Source: Chloroflexota bacterium (GTDB lineage Bacteria > Chloroflexota > Limnocylindria > Limnocylindrales > CSP1-4). Taken from it: a stretch of DNA of 36,540 bases. The position numbers and the translations under genes were made by a program. Location of the stretch: contig JADDQH010000025.1 in the NCBI GenBank assembly GCA_016781485.1, positions 1 to 36,540 of the forward strand, given 5' to 3'. Positions within the stretch are counted from its first letter, which is position 1. Every line of letters starts with the position of its first letter. The notes under the pieces are model-generated. The model had not been told where the DNA came from. It searched no databases and was given only the letters and a program-made list of their open reading frames with translations. This document shows, piece after piece, positions 1 to 8,005 of this stretch.

Positions 1-50
1 CAGGTGGTGACAGGCGTGACGCGTCGAGCGGAGCTTTCTCTGACGCCTCG

Positions 51-1211
51 CTAGAAGCGCACCTCAGTCGGGAAGTCGGTAAGGCATCGGACCGAGCCGT
101 CGGCGGCGACCGCCATGACGTCGGAGTGGCGGAACCCGCCTAGACCCGGGATGTAGACCCCCGGCTCGATCGAGTTCACGGTCCGCTCGCGAACCGCCGC
201 GTGGTTATACGGGCGAAGCTCACCGCCTTCTTCGCGGCCGGCCGCGCCGATCATGATCCCGTGCGCATGGCCGGTCCCGTGCCGGATGAACTCTCCGTAC
301 CCCTCGCGTTCGAGGATCCCGGATGCCTCCCGGTGCAGCTCGCTGATCACCTTCCCGGGGCGAAACTCGCGTTTCGCGTACTGGAACGCCTCGTTGACCG
401 CGTTCAGCGCCTGGCTCTGCTTGTCCGACGGCTCCCCGTAGATGTAGGTCCGCTCCAACTCTATGCAGTATCCCCAGATGGTGGGGAACACGTTGAGAGC
501 GACGACGTCCCCACGACCGAGCCGTCGGTCGGTTGCGTGGAGGTGGGGGCTAAGCGTGTGTTCCCCTAGGTGGCAGTAGGCGTATGTGCTGGTGGCACCC
601 CCAGGCCAGAGGGCGGCGATCGCGCGGTTCATCTCTGCCACGGCATGGCCGGCGACGGCGAGCTCGCTCACTCCGGGCGACAGCGCCTCGACGAATGCGT
701 TTGCTCCTACCTTCGCGACCTCGCCCGTCGTCGTCAGGAGCGCGAGTTCCTCGTCTGACTTGATCAGGCGGGCGTCGAACACGAGGTCCCCGACCTCGAC
801 CAGCGTCGCCCCGAGCTTGGAATCAAGTGCCTCCGCAATGCTGACCGGGAGGAGCGAGCGCTCGACGCCGATCCGGGTCGGTCGGTGGCCATCCGCGGTG
901 ACGAGGTCCGCTACTTCTTGGAGGCTACGGTCCCACACGTTATGGGCATCGTCGTACGCCCGGACCTCATCCGCCCATGCGTACGTCTCCATGGTCTCCT
1001 TCTCGATCATCGACCCAATGACGGCGACCGATCCGTCCGCACGCATGACCGCCCACATCGGCCGGCCCCAAGGCGACAGCAGCGGGACGCCAGTCAGGTA
1101 ATAGACGCTGTCGGCGGCGTGAAGGAACGCGACCTCCACGCCTCGTTCCTGCAGTCCTCGGGATACCAGGGTCCGCCGCCGCTGTATCTCGGCTTCGCTG
1201 AAGATCTTCAC
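51..1211 (-). CDS. Creatinase-like M24 family hydrolase
   Basis: 386 residues with the two-domain pita-bread layout: an N-terminal creatinase_N-like half (about 1-150) and a C-terminal M24 half. The M24 core differs from metallopeptidases. The first Asp ligand is Asn240 (in GDVVALN), the second is replaced in the IELERT stretch (Glu251), and the last acidic ligand lies in RHSD. From memory, P. putida creatinase has a very similar stretch (LN.FP.I.GY....LERT), and His223 here matches the position of its catalytic His. I therefore favour a metal-independent creatinase-type amidinohydrolase over an Xaa-Pro peptidase. It is the last gene of the liv operon, 13 bases after the amidohydrolase; its GTG start has an AAGGAG box 7-8 bases upstream. 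The substrate is inferred from context only. Confidence 0.75.
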   Translation of the reverse strand: MKIFSEAEIQRRRTLVSRGLQERGVEVAFLHAADSVYYLTGVPLLSPWGRPMWAVMRADGSVAVIGSMIEKETMETYAWADEVRAYDDAHNVWDRSLQEVADLVTADGHRPTRIGVERSLLPVSIAEALDSKLGATLVEVGDLVFDARLIKSDEELALLTTTGEVAKVGANAFVEALSPGVSELAVAGHAVAEMNRAIAALWPGGATSTYAYCHLGEHTLSPHLHATDRRLGRGDVVALNVFPTIWGYCIELERTYIYGEPSDKQSQALNAVNEAFQYAKREFRPGKVISELHREASGILEREGYGEFIRHGTGHAHGIMIGAAGREEGGELRPYNHAAVRERTVNSIEPGVYIPGLGGFRHSDVMAVAADGSVRCLTDFPTEVRF

Positions 1212-1224
1212 GATCGTCTCCTTC

Positions 1225-2208
1225 TCATGCCACTGGAACGGGACGAGTCACGGGTCGCTGTATCGCCAGCCGGAACAACCGAACGGCATTGACGCCGAGC
1301 ACCGACGCCTGCTGGTCCTCGGACAGTCCTGGGAGGCTGCGAATTGTCGAGACCGCGTCGCCGGGCGAGTACCAGGGGTAGTCCGAGCCGAACAGAACGC
1401 GCTCGTGACCGACGCTGCGGATGAGGTCGACGAGATCCGCGGGAGTCGGCGCGTTCGGTGCGCCGACCCACGAGACGATCTCGGCGCAATCGAAGAAGAC
1501 GTTGGGGAACCGGCGAGCGAGCGGTCGCACTTCTCGCCATGCTGCCCCACCGAGATGCGCGAGTACCACCGTCAGACGTGGGTTCGCCCCGAGCATCGGG
1601 ACGAACGAGCGTGGTACCGCGCGGTCCGGACCCCGACCCGCTCGTCCAGCATGAGCGATGACGGGCACCTCTAACTCAGCGCAGGCGGCGTAGAGCGGTG
1701 CGAGCCGTCGATCCTCGGGAGTGATGCGCTGGAGGATCGGATGCAATTTGACGCCGACGGCTCCGCGCCGAGACACGAGCTCGTGGACGTGCTCCGCAAG
1801 CCCTTCCGGGTCGCGGCCGCCTGGATCCGCGGCAACGACGGGGAACAGTCGAGGCTCCGAAGCCACCGCGGCACACAGCCACCGATTCAGCGCGAACAGG
1901 TAGGCGCGCGGATCACCGCAAGCCTCGACCAGGTCCTCGATCTCGGGTGCCAGCGCAGCTCCAGCGTCGGGCAGATCTGTGACGTCGGTCCGGACGCGAT
2001 CCGGCTCGAAGAGATTGAACGCGAGGCCCGCTTGGACGCCTTCGGCCGTCAGTCGTGACGCCGCCTGGGTGATGTCTCCCCCATCGTCATTGCTGCCCGT
2101 CGGCGTGAACGTGCCGTACTCCGCGATCTCGTGGTCGCCCTTGCGTCGCAATCCCCAGGAACGAACGGGATAGACGTGGACGTGTGCGTCGACGATCGGA
2201 TGCGTCAT
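1225..2208 (-). CDS. Amidohydrolase family protein (amidohydro_2, TIM barrel)
   Basis: 327 residues. The N-terminus carries the metal-binding DAHVH motif (His9, His11), followed by GVKLHP, a VIAHAGR strand, LAHLGG and a C-terminal GSDYPW. This series is typical of the ACMSD/amidohydro_2 branch, which hydrolyses or decarboxylates small cyclic or amide compounds in the cytoplasm. The start codon overlaps the stop of the upstream ureohydrolase by 4 bases (ATGA), so the two are translationally coupled. It probably acts on an intermediate of the same pathway as the transporter, ureohydrolase and creatinase-like protein. The exact reaction cannot be read from the sequence. Confidence 0.8.
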   Translation of the reverse strand: MTHPIVDAHVHVYPVRSWGLRRKGDHEIAEYGTFTPTGSNDDGGDITQAASRLTAEGVQAGLAFNLFEPDRVRTDVTDLPDAGAALAPEIEDLVEACGDPRAYLFALNRWLCAAVASEPRLFPVVAADPGGRDPEGLAEHVHELVSRRGAVGVKLHPILQRITPEDRRLAPLYAACAELEVPVIAHAGRAGRGPDRAVPRSFVPMLGANPRLTVVLAHLGGAAWREVRPLARRFPNVFFDCAEIVSWVGAPNAPTPADLVDLIRSVGHERVLFGSDYPWYSPGDAVSTIRSLPGLSEDQQASVLGVNAVRLFRLAIQRPVTRPVPVA

Positions 2209-3272
2209 CCGCTACTCGCCGATGTGCCGAGGGGCTCGTCGACAATCGGCGTCGGGTCGTACCCGCGTGCGCCGTCGTTCAAGCGTAGGAACAACCCGGC
2301 AAGGAACGAAAGGACTGCGGACGCGAACGTCCGCGTGGTGATCGTCGCCACATCGCGCCTCGGGTCGAGCTCCACGAAGTCGATGGCGGCGACGAGCGGA
2401 TCTTGCCCGAGCAGGAAGAGGGCCTCGAACAGATCGGACGGCGCGATCCCCTCCGGACTGGCGACACCCGTGCCGACCGCATACGCGAGCTCGAGTACGT
2501 CGATGTCGACGGTGACGTAGATCGCGTCCGTGCCGGCTGATGCGATCTCGATCGCTTCGCCGATGACGTGTTCGATCCCCAGGCGTCGGACCTGACGCCC
2601 GGTGAAGATGGTCCCGCCCTTGCCCTCGACCCATCGTTTGTAGTAGCTCGCGTTCATGAAGCCGTGGATTCCGACCTGGACCAGGTTCCGGCCGGAGACA
2701 CGCACACCGGATTCCAGGATCCCGCGGATCGGTGTCCCGTTGGTCGGGCCGTGGTCCATCACGCGGACGTCGTTGTGGGCATCGAAGTGGATGAGCCCGA
2801 CCTGCAGGTCAGGGTGCGCCCTGCAGAAGGCACGGACGGCGGGGGCCGTGATCGAATGGTCGCCCCCAACGATGACCGGGAAGAATCGCTCGGGAAGCGT
2901 GAAGCATGCGCGGAGGGACTCCTCGATGTGGTCGATCCCCTCGCGCGGATCCGCGATCGGTGTCGAGATCTCGCCGACCTCTCGGACGCGAAGGTCGGTG
3001 AGGTCGACATCGAAGTCCGGGCTGTAGGTCGTGAACTGCCCGAACGCCTCGCGCAACGCGGTCGGGGATGCATACGCGCTATTCGGCGTGATCGCGAGGC
3101 GGCTGAACGGCACGCCGATGATCCCGACATCGAGTGAGGACTCGAAGTCCCACGGCTCGATCCAGTTCGTGACGCGCGTCTCGTGGCGATCCTGGAAGCG
3201 CGCACGTCGTTGAGTCTCGGGCGGGACGAGGTGGGGGATCCCGCGCAAGCCGGGCGCGATCGATTTCGTCAC
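2205..3272 (-). CDS. Ureohydrolase (agmatinase/arginase family)
   Basis: 355 residues. All binuclear manganese ligands of the family are visible: His139 in GGDHS, the HFDAHND box (Asp164, His166, Asp168) and the VDIDVL box (Asp256, Asp258). Family members cleave guanidino groups to release urea (agmatine, guanidinobutyrate, formiminoglutamate and others). The usual PGTG after the last box reads VGTG here, so the substrate may not be agmatine. The start overlaps the livF stop by 4 bases (ATGA) and the end overlaps the amidohydrolase start by 4 bases. This is tight coupling to a transporter operon, and a guanidino compound is the simplest guess for the imported substrate. Confidence 0.88.
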   Translation of the reverse strand: MTKSIAPGLRGIPHLVPPETQRRARFQDRHETRVTNWIEPWDFESSLDVGIIGVPFSRLAITPNSAYASPTALREAFGQFTTYSPDFDVDLTDLRVREVGEISTPIADPREGIDHIEESLRACFTLPERFFPVIVGGDHSITAPAVRAFCRAHPDLQVGLIHFDAHNDVRVMDHGPTNGTPIRGILESGVRVSGRNLVQVGIHGFMNASYYKRWVEGKGGTIFTGRQVRRLGIEHVIGEAIEIASAGTDAIYVTVDIDVLELAYAVGTGVASPEGIAPSDLFEALFLLGQDPLVAAIDFVELDPRRDVATITTRTFASAVLSFLAGLFLRLNDGARGYDPTPIVDEPLGTSASSG

Positions 3273-4015
3273 GAAGATCGGGGAGCTCGATCGGAGCCGG
3301 GGGTCCGGAGCCCGAGGTACAGCCGGCCGACCTCGGGATCGTCGAGTAGCTCGCGAGCGGGCCCGGAAAGTGCGTTCCGGCCGCTCTCGAGGATGTAGCC
3401 GCGGTCGGACATGGCGAGGGCGCGGCGCGCGTTCTGCTCTACCAGGAGGACCGGCACCCCCGACCCTCGGATCTCTTCAACCTTGCGCAGGATCTCGTCT
3501 ACGACTATCGGAGCGACCGCCGCCGTCGGCTCATCGAGGAGCAGCAAGCCCGGCCGGTTCATGAGGCCACGTGCCAGCGCCAGCATCTGTCGTTCCCCAC
3601 CGCTCAACACCGAGGCGGACATCGGCAGGCGGCTGGTCAGCACCGGGAACAGCCGCAGCGTGTCCTCAAGGTGTCGCTGTCTTTCGGGACGCGGTGTCTG
3701 AGCCGGCAGCATCAACTCCAGGTTCTCTCGGACGGTGAGGGACGGGAAGACGTTCTCGACCTGGGGGACATAGCTGAGCCCCATACGGACGATCCGCTCC
3801 GTGGTCAGCCGGGTCAACTCGGTCCCGTGGTACGTCACGCTTCCGGATCTTGGTGGTACTAGCCCGACGATGCTCTTCAGCAGTGTCGACTTGCCGGCGC
3901 CGTTCGGCCCGATAACGGCGACCAGTTCAGTCTCCTCGACGCTGACGCTTACGCCGTCGAGGACGACCGAGTCGCCGTAACCCGCGACGACGTGATGTGC
4001 TTCCAGGACTGCCAC
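3269..4015 (-). CDS. livF: Branched-chain amino acid-type ABC transporter ATPase (LivF)
   Basis: 248 residues from a GTG at 4015, one base after the livG stop. A longer reading frame reaches 4093 but its extra 26 residues are arginine/serine-rich and overlap livG, so I reject it. Walker A is GPNGAGKST, the signature is LSGGERQ, Walker B is LLLLDEPT, and the H-loop region is LLVEQN, as in LivF rather than LivG. It supplies one of the two ATPase subunits of a HAAT-type importer in the inner membrane. Liv-type systems carry amino acids, urea and short amides; here catabolic genes follow directly, so the cargo is probably their substrate. Confidence 0.9.
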   Translation of the reverse strand: MAVLEAHHVVAGYGDSVVLDGVSVSVEETELVAVIGPNGAGKSTLLKSIVGLVPPRSGSVTYHGTELTRLTTERIVRMGLSYVPQVENVFPSLTVRENLELMLPAQTPRPERQRHLEDTLRLFPVLTSRLPMSASVLSGGERQMLALARGLMNRPGLLLLDEPTAAVAPIVVDEILRKVEEIRGSGVPVLLVEQNARRALAMSDRGYILESGRNALSGPARELLDDPEVGRLYLGLRTPGSDRAPRSS

Positions 4016-4016
4016 G

Positions 4017-4769
4017 TCAGGCGACACCGAGGTACGCGTCGAGCACGCGCTGGTCCGCCTGGACCTCTTCCGGGCGCCCCTCGGTGAGGACACGCCCGTC
4101 GGCCATCACGTACAGGCGGTCGCTCAACGCCATGATGAAGTCCATCTTGTGCTCGATGACGAGGAACGTGAGTCCTCGACCGCGGAGCACGCGGATCCGG
4201 TCGGCGATCTCGTCGATGAGCCGCGGAGCCACGCCGGCGACGGGCTCGTCGAGCAGCAGCATCCGCGGCCGGGCCATCAGCGCACGCCCGAGTTCCAGCA
4301 ACTTCTTCTGACCACCGGATAGCGTCGCGGCAAGGTCGTTCGCAACGCGCTCCATCCCGAGGAACCGGAGCGTCTCCCATGCCTGCTCTTCGTTCCGCTT
4401 TTCCTCCCGCGCGATCTCGCCCGGCCTGAGCCAGACGCTCCAGAACCGCTCGCCCCTCTGATTCGGCCCGGCGACCATCAGGTTCTCGATGACGGACAGG
4501 CGCTCGAAGAGCCGGGGCACCTGGAACGTCCGAACGAGGCCCGCCTGCGCGATCCGGTGCGTCGGGAAGCCGGTGATGTCGCGATCATCGAACCAGACCC
4601 GGCCGGCATCGAGTGGCAACGCTGACGTGATGAGATTGAAGACCGTCGTCTTACCGGCCCCGTTCGGGCCGATCAGCCCCACGATCTCCCCCTCGCGGAC
4701 CTCGAGGTCGCAGCCCTTCACGACCGCGAACCCGCCGAACGACTTCGCGAGCGCCTCAAGCCGCAGCAT
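4017..4769 (-). CDS. livG: Branched-chain amino acid-type ABC transporter ATPase (LivG)
   Basis: 250 residues, the family's normal size. Walker A is GPNGAGKTT, the signature is LSGGQKK, Walker B is MLLLDEPVAG and the switch region is LVIEHKMD, the LivG form. The C-terminal ILxxYLG-type tail (VLDAYLGVA) is also typical. The first 14 bases overlap the end of livM, so the two are probably translationally coupled. It pairs with LivF to drive the LivH/LivM permease. Confidence 0.92.
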   Translation of the reverse strand: MLRLEALAKSFGGFAVVKGCDLEVREGEIVGLIGPNGAGKTTVFNLITSALPLDAGRVWFDDRDITGFPTHRIAQAGLVRTFQVPRLFERLSVIENLMVAGPNQRGERFWSVWLRPGEIAREEKRNEEQAWETLRFLGMERVANDLAATLSGGQKKLLELGRALMARPRMLLLDEPVAGVAPRLIDEIADRIRVLRGRGLTFLVIEHKMDFIMALSDRLYVMADGRVLTEGRPEEVQADQRVLDAYLGVA

Positions 4770-5664
4770 CGCGCGTGACTCGGACCCGCTCGCGGTGTCG
4801 ATACGGCCACAGCCCCTCGCGCTTCCGTTGCATGAGGACGATGAGCAGGAGCCCGATCACGAGGAGACGGAGCTGCGCGAAATCCGACTGGCTGATCGGG
4901 AGGCCGACGTCTCCCAAGAAGCGCGTCGCCTCCATCGCTGCGATGAACACGAGCGTTCCGACGGCGGCGCCCCAGTGACTGCTCCCCCCGATGACGATGC
5001 CCGTGAAGATCAGGAACGTCAGACTGGGGTCGAACTGGTCCGGTGAGACGTAGCCGATGTAGTGGGCGTAGATGGCACCGGCAAGACCAGCGAGCGCTGA
5101 CCCGAGCACGAGCGCGACGACCTTGTAGCCCTCGGTCTCCTTGCCGAGGCTACGCGCCGCCTCCGCGCTATCACGGATCGCGCGTAGCACGCGTCCGTAC
5201 GGCGACTCGGTGAGTCGGCGAGCGAGGACGAGGACGAGCGCTACCACCATGAGGACAGCACCCAACTGGATGAACGGCCGCACGTCCGCGGCGAGCGGTC
5301 CGAAGAGCTGGGGGATGCCGGTGAGGCCGTCGGCACCCCCGACCCAGCGCGTGTTGAGGAGGAGGATCCGCACCACCTCGGCGAACCCGAAGGTCACGAT
5401 CGCGAGGTAGTCGTCCTGCAGTCGGAGCGTGAGCCGTCCTAGGGGATAGGCGACGAGACCCGCGATCACGACCGCTATCACCGCTGCGACGAGAAGAGGG
5501 ACCCCGTTCAGCGTCAGGAGCGCAGCGCTGTACGCACCGAGCGCGAAGAAGGCGACGAAGCCGAGGTTGACGAGGCCCGTGTGCCCCCACTGGAGATTCA
5601 GGCCGAGGGCGAGCATCGCGTAGATCCCGCCGAACAGGAGGAGTGAGGCGAGGTACGGCGCCAT
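4756..5664 (-). CDS. livM: Branched-chain amino acid-type ABC permease (LivM)
   Basis: 302 residues from an ATG 4 bases after the livH stop. An upstream in-frame extension to 5925 is serine/arginine-rich and lies inside livH, so it is not used. The protein is a run of hydrophobic helices. It holds the family's GHTGLVNLGFVAFFALGAY segment near the N-terminus and the cytoplasmic EAA-like loop around AIRDSEEAARSLGK-type sequence (here AIRDSAEAARSLGK), which contacts the ATPase. The tail is basic. It forms the heterodimeric channel with LivH. Confidence 0.9.
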   Translation of the reverse strand: MAPYLASLLLFGGIYAMLALGLNLQWGHTGLVNLGFVAFFALGAYSAALLTLNGVPLLVAAVIAVVIAGLVAYPLGRLTLRLQDDYLAIVTFGFAEVVRILLLNTRWVGGADGLTGIPQLFGPLAADVRPFIQLGAVLMVVALVLVLARRLTESPYGRVLRAIRDSAEAARSLGKETEGYKVVALVLGSALAGLAGAIYAHYIGYVSPDQFDPSLTFLIFTGIVIGGSSHWGAAVGTLVFIAAMEATRFLGDVGLPISQSDFAQLRLLVIGLLLIVLMQRKREGLWPYRHRERVRVTRDAAA

Positions 5665-5668
5665 CCGA

Positions 5669-6529
5669 TCAGCGACCCGCCAGCAGTCCACGTGGGCGGA
5701 AGAGGAGGACGGCCGCGAGGATGACGAAGGCGATCGCCTCCTTGAACGTGGGGCTGATGAAGACGGTCGAGAGCTCCATGGCGAGTCCGAGGACAAAGCC
5801 ACCGGCGATCGCCCCGAGCGGATGTCCGACCGAGCCGAGGACGGTTGCAGCAAAAGCCGCGAGCAGGAGATTCCACCCGAGGAGGGGAGTAAGCCCGATC
5901 TTCGCTCCGAGCAGGACGCCGGCAACCGCTGTGACGAACCCGCTCAGCAGCCAGGTGAACCGGAGGACGCGTCGAGTGTCGATCCCGGTGACCCGAGCGA
6001 GGTCGGGCACGTCCGCCACAGCCCGCATCTCGATTCCCGCTCGGCTTCGATAGAGGATCCAGTAGACAGCGCCGACAAGCCCCAGGACGGTAACGAGGAT
6101 GACGATGTCGACGAGGCTCACGTGGAACAGCCCGAGGGAGATCGCGCGCCGGACGGGCAGGTCGTAGCTCTGGAGCCGGGTACCCCATACCAGGGAGACG
6201 ATCGCGCGAATCACGAGCGCGACGCCGATCGATGCGACCAGGAGCGTGACGCGAGGAGAAGTGCGCAGCGGCCGGAACGCCGTCTGGTACGCAGCTTGGA
6301 CCGCAAGCGTCGTTCCGCCGACGGCGAGGACGGCCGCGGGGACGATGGGGAGCTGAGCACCGACGCTGAGGCCGAACGTCAGGTACGCCGCGAGGGTGAG
6401 CGTGTCCCCTTGGGCGATGTTCGGGAACCGCTCGACCGCCCAGACGAGGGTAAGCCCGAGCGCTGCAAGCCCGACCATCGCCCCCACGACGACTCCGTCG
6501 GCAGCCGCCTGCATGAGCTGTTGCGTCAA
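5669..6529 (-). CDS. livH: Branched-chain amino acid-type ABC permease (LivH)
   Basis: 286 residues, starting at a TTG (6529); an internal ATG five codons later is a possible alternative. It has about eight hydrophobic segments, starting with VGLAALGLTLVWAVERFPNIAQG, the LivH N-terminal signature (usually GLTLIYGVLRxxNFAHG). The loop before the last helices holds GSVGHPLGAIAGG, also family-typical. It lies 115 bases downstream of the binding-protein gene, separated from it by a strong hairpin, and is followed closely by livM. Confidence 0.9.
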   Translation of the reverse strand: MTQQLMQAAADGVVVGAMVGLAALGLTLVWAVERFPNIAQGDTLTLAAYLTFGLSVGAQLPIVPAAVLAVGGTTLAVQAAYQTAFRPLRTSPRVTLLVASIGVALVIRAIVSLVWGTRLQSYDLPVRRAISLGLFHVSLVDIVILVTVLGLVGAVYWILYRSRAGIEMRAVADVPDLARVTGIDTRRVLRFTWLLSGFVTAVAGVLLGAKIGLTPLLGWNLLLAAFAATVLGSVGHPLGAIAGGFVLGLAMELSTVFISPTFKEAIAFVILAAVLLFRPRGLLAGR

Positions 6530-6598
6530 GCGAAGACTCCGGACACGATCATCAGGCGGCGACCGATGTCGCTCGCAAGTTTGAGCGGAAGGCAGATC

Positions 6599-6630
6599 GC
6601 GGCGAGTCGACGTACCCGCCGACTCGCCGC
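6599..6630. promoter_or_regulatory. Intercistronic hairpin between livK-like gene and livH
   Basis: Perfect 11-base inverted repeat: GCGGCGAGTCG (6599-6609) and CGACTCGCCGC (6620-6630) with a 10-base loop. It lies 14 bases after the binding-protein stop, inside the operon. No T-run follows on the minus strand, so it is better read as an mRNA-stabilising or partial-termination structure than as a full terminator. That would give more binding protein than permease, a common arrangement in ABC importers. Confidence 0.6.
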
Positions 6631-6644
6631 CCGATGTCCAGGTG

Positions 6645-7892
6645 CTACTGGCCGGCGAACGTCTGCGTCAGTTCAGGCTTCCCGGCCTTGAAGACGAAGA
6701 TGCCGACGTACGGCGCCATGTCGCCGGCCTGATCGAAGTCGATCGCACCACTTGCGCCGTCGTAGTCCACGTCCCCGCCATCCCTGAGAAGCTTCGCTCC
6801 CTCGCTGAAGCTCGAGACCTTGTCTCCGGCCGCCTTGGAGACTTCGATCATCTGTGCGCCGACCGCCTGGCCGTCAGTCGAGCCCGCCTTCTGCATCGCG
6901 AGCGCAAGGAGGTGGACCGCGTCGTAGACGTGGACGGCGTAGACGTTGTCGAACGCTTCCTCACCAGTCTTCGCCTTGTACGCCTCGTTCAGCCGCTGGT
7001 AGGCCGGCGAATCCTTCACCGCGACGAGATCGAACGCGATCGCACCCTCGACCGCTTCCGTCCCGGCACCCTCCACCAGTTGATTGTTCAGGCAGAACGC
7101 CGGGGCGGCCCACTTTCCTGTCGCACCCGCCTCGAAGGCCTCCTTGAAGATGAGGGTGCCGTCGGGCGTGTAGCACGACACGAGGAACAGGTCGGGCTTG
7201 GTGGCGAGTGCCTTGTTGACCTCGGACCGGTAGGAGGGCTGGCCCTCGGCGTAGGTGATGGTTTCGAGGACCTGCCCGCCTGCTGCAGTGAACGACGTCT
7301 TGAACGAGTCCGCGAGGCCGATGGTCCCGGCGGTGTTGTTGCTGATCACCGTCACCGTCCGGATCCCGTCCCTGTAGAACTGATCGGCGACCACCTTCGC
7401 GAGCGCGGCGTCAGTCGCGTTCGCACGGAAGACGGTCCCGTTGTCCTGCAGCTCCGTGATCTGCGGAGAACCGGAAACGTTGATCTCGATGATGTTCGCG
7501 GGAATGGTGAGGGGTGTGACCGCGAGCGTGACCGAGCTCGCCCACGTCCCGACGATGGCATTCACCTTGTTGACGTCGATGAGCTTGTGGGCTCCGCGGA
7601 CGCCCTGGTCTGGGTTCGTCGCGTCGTCCTCGGTAACGAGTTGGAGCTGCTTTCCGAGCACCCCGCCCGCGGCGTTCACCTCGTCGACCGCGATCTGGAT
7701 CGCCGCCTGCATCCCTGGTCCGTAGTTCGCCCCGTCCCCCGTCAGCGGGAGAAGCGCCCCGATCTTGATGGTGTCGCCGGTAGCTGCGCCGCCTCCGGGG
7801 GAGCCGACCGGCGGTGCCGCACCCGCGCATCCCGCGAAGGCGAGAGCGGCACATGCGAGGAGAGCGATTCGGTTCGTCGCTTGTGTGAACAT
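6645..7892 (-). CDS. ABC transporter substrate-binding lipoprotein (LivK-like)
   Basis: 415 residues from the ATG at 7892, which has a GGAGGGGA ribosome-binding site. The frame can be extended to 8150, but the extension is arginine-rich and would run over the divergent regulator. The N-terminus is a lipoprotein signal: basic start, hydrophobic stretch, then LAFAGCAG with the lipobox Cys at residue 21. The mature part begins IKIGALLPLTGDGANYG, the standard start of a Peripla_BP_6 (Leu/Ile/Val-binding type) fold, and continues with VNAIVGTWASSVTLA. It should be anchored outside the membrane and deliver substrate to LivHM. The ligand cannot be read from the sequence; catabolic neighbours suggest a guanidino or amide compound. 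Confidence 0.9.
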   Translation of the reverse strand: MFTQATNRIALLACAALAFAGCAGAAPPVGSPGGGAATGDTIKIGALLPLTGDGANYGPGMQAAIQIAVDEVNAAGGVLGKQLQLVTEDDATNPDQGVRGAHKLIDVNKVNAIVGTWASSVTLAVTPLTIPANIIEINVSGSPQITELQDNGTVFRANATDAALAKVVADQFYRDGIRTVTVISNNTAGTIGLADSFKTSFTAAGGQVLETITYAEGQPSYRSEVNKALATKPDLFLVSCYTPDGTLIFKEAFEAGATGKWAAPAFCLNNQLVEGAGTEAVEGAIAFDLVAVKDSPAYQRLNEAYKAKTGEEAFDNVYAVHVYDAVHLLALAMQKAGSTDGQAVGAQMIEVSKAAGDKVSSFSEGAKLLRDGGDVDYDGASGAIDFDQAGDMAPYVGIFVFKAGKPELTQTFAGQ

Positions 7893-7947
7893 GAAGACCG
7901 TCCCCTCCAGTCCGTCCGATCGGCGGTTGGATCCGGACGGCAGAATC

Positions 7948-7964
7948 TTGGCTGTTCGAGCCAA
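7948..7964. promoter_or_regulatory. Operator-like inverted repeat between liv operon and XRE-cupin gene
   Basis: TTGGCT (7948-7953), a 5-base spacer and AGCCAA (7959-7964) form a perfect inverted repeat in the 113-base divergent intergenic space. A TATAGT hexamer (7965-7970) follows directly on the plus strand and could be the -10 element of the regulator gene. A TTGACT (-35-like) is readable on the minus strand at 7981-7976. The position suits a site at which the adjacent XRE regulator controls both directions. Binding is inferred. Confidence 0.5.
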
Positions 7965-8005
7965 TATAGTGGCGAAGTCAAGCAGTCCTTGAATCCGGGG
8001 GTGCC

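Noticed and set aside
1-50. Terminator after the creatinase-like gene
   Set aside because: Only imperfect GGCGT/ACGCC pairing and no T-run; too weak to annotate, and the window begins here.
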